Positions 21,244 through 31,739 of a stretch of DNA of 64,000 nucleotides are shown here, in pieces. A program made the translations under genes and the position numbers. The number at the start of each line of letters is the position of its first letter. Position 1 is the stretch's first letter. Origin of the DNA: Ascaphus truei (taxonomy: Eukaryota > Chordata > Amphibia > Anura > Ascaphidae). The stretch is from assembly GCA_036426205.1 (NCBI GenBank), contig CM071567.1:286924145-286988144 (forward strand), read 5' to 3'. The notes beneath the pieces are model-generated. The model was given only the letters and a program-made list of their open reading frames with translations. It had not been told where the DNA came from and did not search any database.

Positions 21244-22570
21244 GGGGGTGATTACACGCAGGCGCACTGAGGCTTTGTAGGTCGGCTATGGACGGATTAA
21301 GAACACAATGGCAATATTCAGAAAATTAACAACTCTGTGGAGAGAGGGGGTTGGGTGACTCATGCGCAGTAAGCAGCAAGCTCCCATCTCTAAAAGGGTT
21401 AGAGTACATGCAGGCGCAGTGAGGCGATTGACGCTCGGCTAATTACGGATTAAAAACACAATGACTAACTACAGTATCTTCAGAAAATGAATGACTCTGT
21501 GGAGGTGTCTGTTGATAATAGTTTGTGTGTGTGGGGGAGGGATGAAGGATTAGTTGTGCAGCAGTTAAAAGAAATAACATACTGTACTGTACTGTAGAGT
21601 ACAGTAATTTCAAAAGGCAGTTCATCATAATACTGTCATTTGATCCCTACACCCCCCAAATAAAGTACATAAAAAGCACACAAATCAACCATGTGCAAGC
21701 AAACGCACAGATTTAATATCGTAATATCAAGAATGTTTTTGCAGGCTTGTGGATAAAATAACAGTTAAAAAATCATAATTAATTTTTTTTGTGGGGGGCA
21801 CTCAAGCAAGCAGTGGTGGGTGAAGTTACAGGCACATCTCAAAGAGAATTACACGCAGGCGCAGTGAGGCTTTGTAGGTCGGCAATGGACGGATTAAGAA
21901 CAGAATGGCAAGATTCAGAAAATAAATGACTCTGTGGAGAGGGGGGGGGTTGGTGACTCATGCGCAGTAAGCAGCTAGCTCCCATCTCAAAGAGAATTAC
22001 ACGCAGGCGCATTGAGGCTTTGTAAATCGGCTATGGACAGATTAAGAACAAAGTGGCAAGATTCAGAGAATTAACAACTCTGTGGAGAGGGGGGGTTGGG
22101 TGACTCATGCGCAGTAAGCAGCTAGCTCCCATCTCAAAGAGAATTACACGCAGGCGCAGTGAGGCTTTGTAGGTCGGCTATGGACGGATTAAGAACACAA
22201 TGGCAAGATTCAGAAAATTAGCGACTCTGTGGGATTGCAAATCCTTGAGCTAGTGTTCGTGGGGGAGGGGGCTGCAGGGTACAGCTGCATGAAGTTCAAA
22301 GCTAAAGACATACTTTGATTTCAAAAGGCAGTTCATCATAATAATACACCCCCAAATACAGTACGTAAAAAGCACACAAATCAACCATGTGCAGGGTCGC
22401 AGTCAAAAGCTACAGCACAGATTGAATATCGTAATACAGTAAGATGGGTTTTGCAGTCTCTTGTGGAGAAAAAAAAATTACAATAAAAAATGTAAAAAAA
22501 AATTTTTGGTGAGTTACTCAGGCGAGCAAGCAGTGGTGGGCGAAGTTACAGGCGCATTCGCAGTAAATTC
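21244..22570. repeat. Higher-order tandem repeat, about 147-bp subunit
   Basis: Subunits opening ATTACACGCAGGCGCA start at 21251, about 21405, 21848, 21996 and 22143 (spacing about 147-153 bp). They contain GAGGCTTTGTAGGTCGGC, a G run and ACTCATGCGCAGTAAGCAG. After each block comes a linker starting near 21600 and 22320 that shares GGCAGTTCATCATAAT, AAAAGCACACAAATCAACC and AGCAAGCAGTGGTGGG. The whole is thus a two-copy higher-order array. It lies downstream of the transposase and could be subterminal repeats of the same element, or a satellite seed. Confidence 0.85.
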
Positions 22571-23201
22571 CTGTTGTCAAGCAGGAATGTGATTGAAACC
22601 AGACACACGTTCAAAGGAATAGTGTGGCAGAGATGTACTGCATTTCACAGAAGATAAGAAGTTGAAATACCCTGCAGTGCAGTTAATTATTCTGAGCAAG
22701 GGGAGAGCGCTGTATATGCCGAAATGTGACACTGTTACAGTACTGTACACGCCTATGCGTTTCAACAATTTTCAAATGAGACATACCGTACAGCAGCACA
22801 GCACTGCAAATGCATGTATACTTTAAATATGCAAATTTACAATTACTGCGCGCGCACACACAGACTGTGTACTGACGTAGGTTGAACCGCGAAGGTATTA
22901 GATTTCCAAGACAACAGCTCGCAAACGCCCCCCTGAGTTTTTACACGGCATTGCAGTATTGCAGACAGCAAGAATAAAATGCTAATATCACGAGTGCGAA
23001 AATAACGCAGTTCACACCGGGCGAAAACGACAAAAAAACGCACCTAACCGGGATAATCTGAGAACCGCGGATCTAGCCGTCTTATACTCAGATCGGCCGC
23101 CACTGTATGTAATGATACAAAATCAATTTTAATTTTTTAACACGTCACTTTGACTAGCACCATTAACATATAATTTTAATTTGTGTGACAGTGTTGACAT
23201 A
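22571..23201. other. Unassigned DNA between the tandem repeat and a solo LTR
   Basis: No coding signal. It remains rich in TACTGTA/TACAGTA words up to about 22800, like the DNA from 18.0 kb onward. Confidence 0.4.
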
Positions 23202-24497
23202 TGCTGTCACAGGTTACAGGGACCCTGTGGGGAAATCTACGTGCATTGCCAGGTGTGGTGTGTTACCTGTCAGGCTCACCGGAGGCCTGAGCCTCCGCTG
23301 ATGGGAACCTGGGGTGTATCCTAGAACGTACTCATATAAACAGCGCCTCCACCAGTGCAGGATTCTAAGTGTAGAATAACACCTGACACAGGACCCACAT
23401 ACAGTAACCACATACAACAGTGTATAGGTAAAACTGTTTACTATGTGCAGATAAGTATAAAAACAACATTCAACACATCACAATAGTGTCCCTATATGAC
23501 ACTAGGACTCACTGGGCCATAACCCCACCACCATCTACCCAAGTGTCCCAAGAGTCCTACAACCCCACCCAAGTGGGAGCAGCGCTGCCCACTAAAATAA
23601 GGTGTATAGTTGGTGCACTTGGTGACTTGATTGTACCTGCCGGGTGTGTCCACACCCGGCACGCAGATGATCTGTACTTGGGATCCCTTTCCTGAAGGAC
23701 AATCCCATGTCGCGGTACGCCTCTGTGATGGATGACTCCCGCATGGAGTTATCCACCACTGTACAGTCTCTGCCTCTAGTACTACAGAGGATGATCCATC
23801 TTCAAACAACAGTGGCCAGGATATTCGCTCTTCTTGGCTGGACCCTCACTTAAGCTGCTCTACAGGACCCTGTCCCAATCCTAGGGGACAACCACAAGCT
23901 GATAGTGAGTAGGGCTTAGTTGGGGCCTAAGGGGAGACTTCTGGCCTAGTGCAGAGGCTACTTGCCTTCCTACACATTATACACTCTCCCTTATCTGTGT
24001 CCCAGCTCCTACTGACTCTTCCTGTCCTGAGCACACCAAATGTATCTCTCCTCAGGGGAAACTGTAAGGAGAGCTCCCTGGCTCCCTAAGCTCCCTGGCG
24101 TCAGGTGACCTATCTGCCCCTAAGCACTTTGGTTCTTGTATCCACAGGGACATCATTAACATTGGGACCACGTGCGCTATCTCCAATACGCATGCGCGAT
24201 CCTGTAATGGCCCCTGCTACACTTCTCTCCACATGTGCAACTGTGTAATTGCCACGGCATCTCAAAATCTCCTGCACATGCGCGAACTGTCGTGGCAACC
24301 CCAACATTGCTCCCAGATGCCTTCTGCGCATGCGTGACCCTTTAAGCATGCGCAAATACTTTAAACAAGGCGGCGCCCTGTAACTGATGTCACCGGGAGC
24401 CCCCGACGGCGCACTTGCCCCCGCAGCAGCCCCCACCGGAGCGAGGGTAAGGGAGGGAGAAAGGGGAAACCGGGGAGCATGAAGGGACCTGGCTACA
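23202..24497 (-). mobile_element. Solo LTR related to families A and B
   Basis: It shares with the A and B LTRs the sequence CTCACCGGAGGCCTGAGCC and a block GGTGCACTTGGTGACT, and several CATGCGC motifs lie near 24188-24350. It has GGCGGCGCCC at about 24370 and the terminal CCTGGCTACA at 24497. Orientation follows those families (promoter at the high-coordinate end). The low-coordinate end is taken at the TG at 23202; no clear TSD was found, so that end is uncertain. Confidence 0.65.
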
Positions 24498-24821
24498 TAC
24501 ATATACAACCTTTAACCAACATGTGTAACTTATTCAATACATGTTAGATTGTTAGACTATAAAAACTATACTTTTTAGTACTATGGTGAATAGTCATATT
24601 TTGTTCCCCAAGAGTCCGTCATATGTAATTTTTTTTTATTTACAAAATTAATATTTCTGTTTTGTGTGTGTGAATTTAAAGCAGCAGTTGAAACAATATA
24701 CTACATATATATTTTTTTAAACATCAGTTCTGTACTAAACGAAAATAATGTTAGCATTTAAATAAAATGATTTAAATAAATTTGGAATGATTCTTATGTA
24801 GGAAGCATTTACAAAGTGACA

Positions 24822-24865
24822 GTCCCTGATGAAGTTAGTATACTAGCCAACGAAATGCGTAGGGT
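24822..24865 (+). ncRNA. Hammerhead-ribozyme-like motif
   Basis: Stem I is GTCC (24822-24825) with GGGT (24862-24865), including two wobbles. The core CTGATGA (24826-24832) is perfect, followed by the extra A. Stem II (24834-24851) begins GTT and ends AAC but is imperfect inside, suggesting a small deletion. GAAA lies at 24852-24855, then TGCG, with cleavage expected after TA at 24860-24861. Flanking DNA (24500-25250) is AT-rich with no ORF. Confidence 0.55.
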
Positions 24866-25394
24866 TGCATCATCACGTTGAAATCAGTGGAACAGCTGTT
24901 TTATTTAGCTTGTACAGGTTTTAATTATTTTTTTTAATGTGATTGATTTTTTTTTATGTCCATTTATTGCCCCTGTATTTATGTATGTCCCTATGGATCT
25001 TCATAATACAGAGCTAATAAAAGCTTGTATTGCTCATGTTTGCTTTCTTTTTTTAAAATGCATTTTTAACTGTATTTTGCAGCTTGGTGTGCAAATGTGT
25101 TTGCAATAGTTTATTTCAGGGGGGGGCTTGCTTTTTAATAGTGGTTTTTTGTTGGTTAGATTTTGTTGATTGATGGTAATTTTTTTTTCTGTTTACTTGT
25201 TTTGTTTCTAGGATTTGAATAGTGAATTGTGTAATTGATTTGGATTGTATTTTAATTGATTTGTGAATGGATTGATTGATGGTATTTTATTTTATTTAGA
25301 GCATTGCTTGGCATACTGTAGTGTACAGTAAATGTTGCACAGATTATTTGCATCATGTACTGTACACATTGTAAAATCATGGCTCCCTCCCCCC

Positions 25395-26060
25395 ACCCGC
25401 TTCCCCCACACGCATGCTGTGACATGCGGCGGCAGCGGCGATAGCCGCCGGCGCCGCTCCTAACGGGCGCCGCTCCCCTCACACGGCCGATCACATATGC
25501 GGCGGCGATAGCCGGCGCCGGCGCCGCTCCTAACGGCCGCCGTTCCTCGCCCTCTGCTAACCTGCTGCCATGCCGCGCATGCGCAGTTGTGATGGCTAAC
25601 CCCTCCCCTCAGCCCCGGCCGCTCCAGCACATGCGTGCCGCCATTCCCCCCAGATGCATTGCTACAGCGGCTCCCCGGGGGACTGGAGGCCGCTGACCCA
25701 GCTGCCGGCGGAAGCCAACACCAATGGCTGCGGGGTCTGCGTGCTGCGCAACTGTTCTGAACGTCCGCCATTGCCGCTCCCGCTCCCATGCCGCGCATGC
25801 GCAGCAGTGATGGCGGCAGAAGAGGCTGTTGGTGTTGGCTGTGCAAGGGATTGCGTCCCCCACAGCACCATCAGAGAGAGGGGGGAAGGAAGAAGAGCGC
25901 CCCACGTGCATTACCGTGTCCTTGTGTAACCCCATTTTGGCCCCGTACCTCCGTCGGGGAGCTGGTTGCAGCAGGACACGCAGCTCTACCGGGGGTAGAG
26001 AATGGGGGCTGCTCCACGGTCATGTACCTCCGGGGGGGGGGGCAGGAGAGAGGGGGCAGG
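25395..26060. other. CpG-rich repeat block
   Basis: The GC-rich stretch contains a duplicated GGCGGCGATAGCCGGCG phrase (about 25431 and 25501), two CCGCGCATGCGCAG sites (25573 and 25793) and inverted GGCGCC-rich pieces able to form hairpins. Open frames in several registers reflect composition. It resembles the CpG-rich promoter part of the LTRs elsewhere, but no ends were found. Confidence 0.5.
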
Positions 26061-26074
26061 ACACAGACAGAGAG

Positions 26075-26124
26075 GCATACACGCCACACAAACACTGACT
26101 GACACACATACACACATACTGACT

Positions 26125-26175
<51 letters not shown>

Positions 26176-26745
26176 CGACACCCACCCACACACACACACA
26201 CACACACTGACTGACACACACATACACACACACAATGACTGACACACACACACATACACACTCACTGACTGACACACACATACACACTCACAGACTGACA
26301 CACACATACACACTCAGACTGACACACATACACACACAGACTGACACACACATACACACACAGACTAACACACACACAGACTAACGCACGCACAGACTGA
26401 CACACGCACAGACTGACGCACGCACGCACAGACTGACGCACGCACAGACTGACGCACGCACAGACTGACGCACGCACGTACAGACTGACGCACGCACAGA
26501 CTGACGCACGCACTCACTTACTGACCCACGCACGCACAGACTGATGCACGCACGCACAGACTGACACACGCACGCACAGACAGACTGACACACGCACGCA
26601 CAGACAGACTGACACACGCACGCACGCACAGACTGACGCACGCACGCACACTCTGACGCACGCACACTCTGACGCACGCACAGTCTGACACACGCACGCA
26701 CACTCTAACGCAAGCATGCACACACTGACACACGCACGCACACCC
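26075..26745. repeat. Compound CA / ACGCACGCACAGACTG microsatellite-minisatellite
   Basis: (AC)n with interruptions runs to about 26370, then irregular 16-20-bp units of the type CTGACGCACGCACAGA. All long frames in both strands are artefacts of the repeat. Confidence 0.97.
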
Positions 26746-27243
26746 CCACTGCTTCCAATAAACATGACCCCACCAATCAAATTTACTCATGCTCCAAGCA
26801 GTAATATTATTATTGTTACTTTATATGTTGCTGACAACACACAAAGAAGTTTCACTTACTATACGCGTGCACAGCACACACAGTTTTTTTATTTGCACTG
26901 TGCTGTTTTTATTTGGAGATGTTACTGTATGTGTCAGAATGTATTTGCTATGTATTTTTGGCAACGGAGGACACTGTATTGCAGTGGTAAGTAGAACTGT
27001 ATCTATTTTATTATGCTACGGTAGTTAATGTGTTTAATAATGGGCCATATAATCTATTATCCATATTTGGATAATAGTTAGTTGGCCCATTAATATAATG
27101 TACTGTATGTGTGTTTGGTGGTGCGGGGGGGGGGGTGATTTATTTAAATGTACTGTACTGTGTAGGCCATGTTTTAGTTTTTTTACACACACGGTTGGCA
27201 CCTGTGCCTTAACCCCTTCATTGCCTTAGCAGGCATTGCATGG

Positions 27244-27579
27244 CCGCTAAGGTAATTAAGCTGCTTACATTTTTTTATTTTATTTATTGTGTGCGTGAGC
27301 AGGGGGTCTCCTGAAATGAGCAAAGTTTATTTCAGCCTCGGGGACCCCCTACTTCCTGAGATACAGGCCCTTTTATTGGGTGCCCATATCCCTCTAGTCC
27401 CGCGGTCACGTGACCCACAATTTTAACATGCAGGGATACCGGCACCCCATAACTGGGCCTGTAACTCAGGAAGTAGGGGGTCCTTGGACCTGAAATGAAC
27501 TTTGTTCAGCTCAGGAGACCCCCCGCTCACGCACACTATGAATAAAAATAAAATGTAAGCAGCTTCATTACCTTAGCAG
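27244..27579. repeat. Foldback repeat 1
   Basis: The left arm starts CGCTAAGGTAATTAAGCTGC and the right arm ends at its reverse complement (GCAGCTTCATTACCTTAGC). The arms continue through GTGTGCGTGAGCAGGGGGTC and GGGGACCCCCTACTTCC with short interruptions. The centre is near the CACGTG at about 27406. The transcript would form a long imperfect hairpin of about 150 pairs. Confidence 0.85.
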
Positions 27580-27649
27580 CTACCCGCTAAGGTAATGATT
27601 TTTTATTTGGAGGCGAAGGTGGTGTTTGATACTAGTGTGGGGAGCAGGT

Positions 27650-27870
27650 GGTCTTCCAAGTTAAACAAAGTTGATTTCAGCCTTGGGGACACCCTACTTC
27701 CCGAGATACAGGCCCTGTTATGGGGTGCCGGTATCCCTCTGCATTGTTTAGATTCGATCCACAGGATTTTAACATGGCGGGTGTACCGGCACCCCATAAT
27801 GGAGCCTGTAACTCGGGAAGTAGGGGGTCCCCAGACCTGAAATCAATGTGGTTCAGCTCCGGAGACCCCC
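27650..27870. repeat. Foldback repeat 2
   Basis: Arms 27652-27740 and about 27775-27865 are reverse complements sharing CTACTTCCCGAGATACAGGC and GGGGTGCCGGTA. They match the inner arms of foldback 1, so the same hairpin family is present twice in tandem. Confidence 0.8.
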
Positions 27871-27879
27871 TGCTACAAA

Positions 27880-28546
27880 ACTGTTAATTTAGAATTTTAA
27901 TTAAAACCCAGCGATCGCCTGTGAGAGGCGTGCAGTTAGAGTGACTGATTCAGACTCTATTACTGTGTGTCTATTAGAATCAGATTCCAGGAGTACATTG
28001 CCCACAATGCTGTGCAATAAGTGAATGTAATAACCCTTATCAAGCGATCGATTACAGGAGAACGGATCGATCTTGAGCTTAGCTAATCACTTGTCATTGT
28101 GCAGATTGTATTGATGCCCATATTGAATTGAAAAAACAAATAATGTTTCTTTTTAAAATGCTTTTAACTTGAAATGCAGCTTTACACGTCAACATGCTTC
28201 AATGATTTAGTACCAATTATCCTTAATCACAAAATGCAACTCCTATTGCTGACTGTTGCGTATGTGACAATTAGTGGCATTATAAAGATCTGTTTTACTT
28301 TGGCTAACCAAGGTATATGAATATTTATGTCACGTTATAAAAATATCAGCTTATTATGATTTAGAATGACTAATTAACACATATTCATTTTTTGTAGATA
28401 CACATGGAGATTATTACATCATTTTTTTATAACACCTTTCATTTATTGAAATCACGTGCCATAATGACATAGCTACTTAAAGGAAGCCAATTGAACACTT
28501 ACTTCGAGGTTGAAATGGCAGATTAGAGATGGAGATGAGATATATT
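27880..28546. other. Unassigned AT-rich DNA
   Basis: No coding signal. A phrase CCCTTATCAAGCGATCG near 28033 vaguely resembles the reverse complement of the 15846 motif (AAGCGTTGATAAGG) and might mark the far end of the two-gene element. Confidence 0.3.
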
Positions 28547-29256
28547 ATGATGAGAAGGAGAAGACTGGCTTTGGAGGAGAGTCAGAATAGAGAGGAGAGT
28601 AGTGGGACAGGATAGGAGAGGGAGAGGGGAGGGGAGAGAGGTGGTGCCCCGTCCACATTTATATCATGAACGAACACTTTTGGAGAGGGCTTACTGAGGA
28701 AGAAATTATTAGCAGATATCGCTTCAGTTCAGCAGCTCTTTATGAAGAGTTAAGAGAAAATTTAGATTTTGTCACAGCCAGAGGTCGTACAGTCCCTGGG
28801 CTTGTTAAAATGCTGTGCTCATTACATTTTCTTGCTTCTGTGTCTTCTCAGACAATTGTGGGCATAGTAGGCGGGGTCTCGCAGTAGGCATTTTCGTAGC
28901 CCTTAGCCAGTTTCTAAGTGCACTGACTGTGCTAGGAATTATATTAATTTTCCTAGAGAGCAGACAGTGACTGGAACTGAGAAATGGCTTTTATACCATA
29001 GCTGGGCTACTATGTGTGATGGGTGCAATAGATTGCACCCATGTTTCCTTGATCCCGCTTAGTCTGAATGAGCATGCTTACTGTAACCGCAAACACTTTC
29101 ACTCCATCAATGTGCAAGTGGTATGCGATGCCAATATGAAGATTCTTAATGTGGTAGCCAGATTCTCAGGGTCCAGACACGATTCCTCTATCCTGAGAAA
29201 CTCGTCAATCTTCCATGCATTTGAAATGGGTCATTTTGGGCATGGTTGGCTGATGG
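28547..29256 (+). pseudogene. PIF/Harbinger (HARBI1-like) transposase, 5' exon remnant
   Basis: The reading shows LTEEEIISRYRFSSAALYE, then LCSLHFLASVSSQTIVGIVG and GGVSQ, then in shifted frames NYINFPREQTVTGTEKW. Next is VMGAIDCTHV with the first catalytic Asp, then ARFSGSRHDSSILRNS with the second Asp, and FGHGWLMG. These are hallmarks of Harbinger DDE transposases. Frame changes lie near 28660, 28880-28925 and 29000-29015, with several stops, so it is dead. It ends ATGG|GTGAGT, a consensus donor at the usual place before the D.GY motif. The C-terminal exon with the Glu was not found downstream. Confidence 0.85.
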
Positions 29257-29740
29257 GTGAGTACATATAATATACTGAAGTGGTAAAATCACGTTTTTTT
29301 AATGTGTATTTATTTTAGATCAAAAATTCTTATTATTATGACATATATAGTGTTTCATATACACACCTATATTTATAAATACTTAAAGTTAATTGGTATA
29401 ATGTTCAATAGATTGTTGCTAAGACAAATGTTCATGTTATTGATTGTATCACATATATACAGACACATACACATGCAGCAACACATTTTACTTACAATGC
29501 AGCTGTTATGTGAAACATATGATTACCCAAATTTACATACAACATAGCTAACATTCAATCATGCCATTTATTATTGACTATACTATGGATGTATAGTTTA
29601 ATAGAATACAATTATGTCCTAATGTTTAAAATACAGATATCTGCATGTTTTATGAGCCTCTGATATATGGATAAACACCTCCCATGTGATATATAGAATT
29701 TGTTTTACAGCTATGTCATAATTGTTGCAAAAACAATATA
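29257..29740. other. AT-rich DNA, possible intron remnant
   Basis: The sequence following the Harbinger donor site has no coding or repeat structure that I can recognise. Confidence 0.35.
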
Positions 29741-29745
29741 ACCAT

Positions 29746-29786
29746 TCACAGACATGTTTCAACCTTAATGGGTATCATCAGTGTGA
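29746..29786 (-). ncRNA. Hammerhead-ribozyme-like motif, minus strand
   Basis: On the minus strand, TCACA (plus 29782-29786) pairs perfectly with TGTGA (plus 29746-29750) as stem I. The core CTGATGA is at plus 29775-29781. Stem II has three G-C/A-T pairs (ACC/GGT) with a CATTAA loop. GAAA is at plus 29757-29760 and the cleavage site follows GTC. This version lacks the extra A and fits the strict consensus well. It faces an almost identical motif at 30004. Confidence 0.7.
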
Positions 29787-30003
29787 AGTTGGTTGCTGCA
29801 GTGGAAGAACTGTATGCTGGGGATAATGGTGAAAGGCAGGGTTGCAGACCTGCCTAAGACATGTGAATGTGCTCATAAGATAACTTTTTATTTGCTATAT
29901 GCAATACGGTGGAGGTTTCTTGTTGCCTTTTTCACCATAACTTAAAACATGATGGTAAACCCTACAGCCTTAAAAATTGCAAAGCCCGCAGTACAACCAA
30001 CTT

Positions 30004-30042
30004 CACACTGATGATACCCATTAAGGTTGAAACATGTCTTTA
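30004..30042 (+). ncRNA. Hammerhead-ribozyme-like motif, plus strand partner
   Basis: It has the same core and stem II as the 29746 copy (CTGATGA 30008-30014, GAAA 30029-30032, GTC ending 30038), in opposite orientation. Stem I is disrupted on the 3' side (TTTAA instead of TGTGA). The pair forms an inverted repeat about 220 bp apart, directly upstream of a Penelope-type endonuclease fragment. Hammerheads are known in Penelope-like pseudo-LTRs. Confidence 0.65.
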
Positions 30043-30169
30043 AATGGTTTCTCTGGCTTTGCATCTGATTCCCATGCTGTGCTTTAAAGCTGTGTTAACA
30101 GTGAGCATTAGCTTTCTTGGGCTCCATGTAATAATGGTTTGTCAGGCAAAAGGTGATTAGATAGAGATC

Positions 30170-30736
30170 TTGATCTTTATACCAATTCAAATCCAAGAAT
30201 GTTTTTTTAAGAAAGCAAAAACAATGGGGAATCATATATCCCCTAGCCTATACTGCTCAGCTAAAGATAATGTTAAAAAACTACCTAAAAGATTTTTTGC
30301 TTGTGGGAATTGCAGTCTCTGCAGATATGCGAAATCAATAAAATCTGTTAAGAATATTTAAACTAATCAAATATATCGTATTGAGTCATTTTTGACCTGC
30401 AATACGAATTTTGTTATTTACTTGCTTAGATGTGCCTGTGGGAGTGGCTATATAGGCAGGACGATTAGAGCACTTAAAGTTAGAATAAGTGAACATATTC
30501 GGAGTATCAAAAATCATGACGATCGATTTCCCGTAGCACGTCACTTTACCATCTGCCCTCTAGGATCACTCACCACATTGTCCTATAGTGCTATAGAACA
30601 CATAAACATTTCTCCTAGGGGAGGAGACAGAGAAGCTTTATTAAATTGTAGGGAGATGTTTTGGATTTATGCCCTTGGGACACTAGCACCCAAGGGCATG
30701 AATCAGGATTGGGAACGTAAGCACTTTCTTAAGTAG
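30170..30736 (+). pseudogene. Penelope-like retroelement, GIY-YIG endonuclease remnant
   Basis: The first part has a Cys cluster (CGNCSLCRY) after ISPSLYCS, as found between RT and endonuclease in Penelope-like elements. An in-frame TAA (about 30359) interrupts the frame. The second part is a GIY-YIG domain: VIYLLRCACGSGYIGRT (the GIY and YIG tyrosines), Arg and His in LKVRISEH, a catalytic-type Glu in REMFWIYALGTL, and the PKGMN motif, ending HFLK-stop at 30736. The reverse transcriptase is missing upstream; only about 120 bp separate this from the hammerhead at 30004-30042. The copy is a 3' fragment. Confidence 0.85.
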
Positions 30737-31553
30737 TGTCCCATTCATATGCATTGAATATCTGCATTAGTGTTAATCTCCCATAAAACCATATTAAAAA
30801 TGAAGACTGTTTATAAATGTATTGTTAACCTTAAAATGATTTATATTGATAACTCATTTGGGGATATCAATATGTACTATGATAATATTTTATTTATTAT
30901 TTTCTAATTTGTATTGGTTATACATCTCCTTACTTTTCTCCTCTTTCCTTCCATAATTATGATACACTTGAAATAGATAGATGCATATATGATAACGCTT
31001 AGTACATTAATCTGTTGTTTCTCCAATTACATTTATGTGATTTTATAGATATGTGTGTTCTGGATAAGTTGCATTTATCTTTGTATTTTCCCATTGGTCC
31101 TCACCTATTCAAGAAACTGATTCGCAGATTAATTCCATTTGTTATTTTAAATGTTTGTTATTCCTTTTTTCTGTTTTTTTATTGATTTGTTCTTATTTTA
31201 TGTTAAATAAGTTTTTCCCCACTGTCAGTCTTTGTAAGACTCCTCGCACCCACTGTTTATAGAGACCTGATTGGAGGAGAGCTCCAGTATTTAGATCCAT
31301 TGATATGCTCCCACTCCTAATATATAGAGCGTCATTGTTGTTTATGGGCGGGGAGTTGTTCGTGAGACCGTGAGGTCTGCGCGTCACTCCTCTACCATAC
31401 GAGACGCACCAACCAAACTTAGAGATCCTATTGGAAGAGAGCCTGTCCAATGATATTGATTCTCATGTGTTCACGCCAAATTGACGCGGCGTCACTACTG
31501 TTTGGGGCGGGGATCCGTCTATAAGACTGTGGAGGGGAGAAGACGCGGATCAC

Positions 31554-31592
31554 CTCTTTAATAAAGGGCGTTTTGCCTGAAACGCGTCAGAG
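31554..31592 (+). ncRNA. Degenerate hammerhead-like motif
   Basis: Stem I is CTCT (31554-31557) with AGAG (31589-31592), four perfect pairs. The core is TTAATAA (31558-31564) in place of CTGATGA, differing by three transitions, followed by the extra A. Stem II is GGGC (31566-31569) with GCCT (31575-31578). GAAA lies at 31579-31582, then CGCG and cleavage after TC. The surviving stems with an inactivated core suggest decay. It lies about 820 bp downstream of the Penelope-type fragment and may belong to its pseudo-LTR. Confidence 0.5.
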
Positions 31593-31739
31593 TGTTTGTT
31601 TTTGTCCCCCGATACCATGTTCTTTAATAAATAATTTTTTAATCCACACCTCGCTGGTCCCCCACCTTCTAGCTGTGCTCCGCTCCAATCCTAGGATTTT
31701 CTTTTACATGATCATTATACCACATACGTAACACTGTAT

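Noticed and set aside
21244..22260. Regularly spaced repeats reminiscent of a CRISPR array
   Set aside because: The whole 147-bp unit repeats without unique spacers, and the genome is eukaryotic.
25871..26790. Several 70-138-codon frames rich in Cys, Val and Ser
   Set aside because: They are translations of the CA/GCAC microsatellite in all frames.
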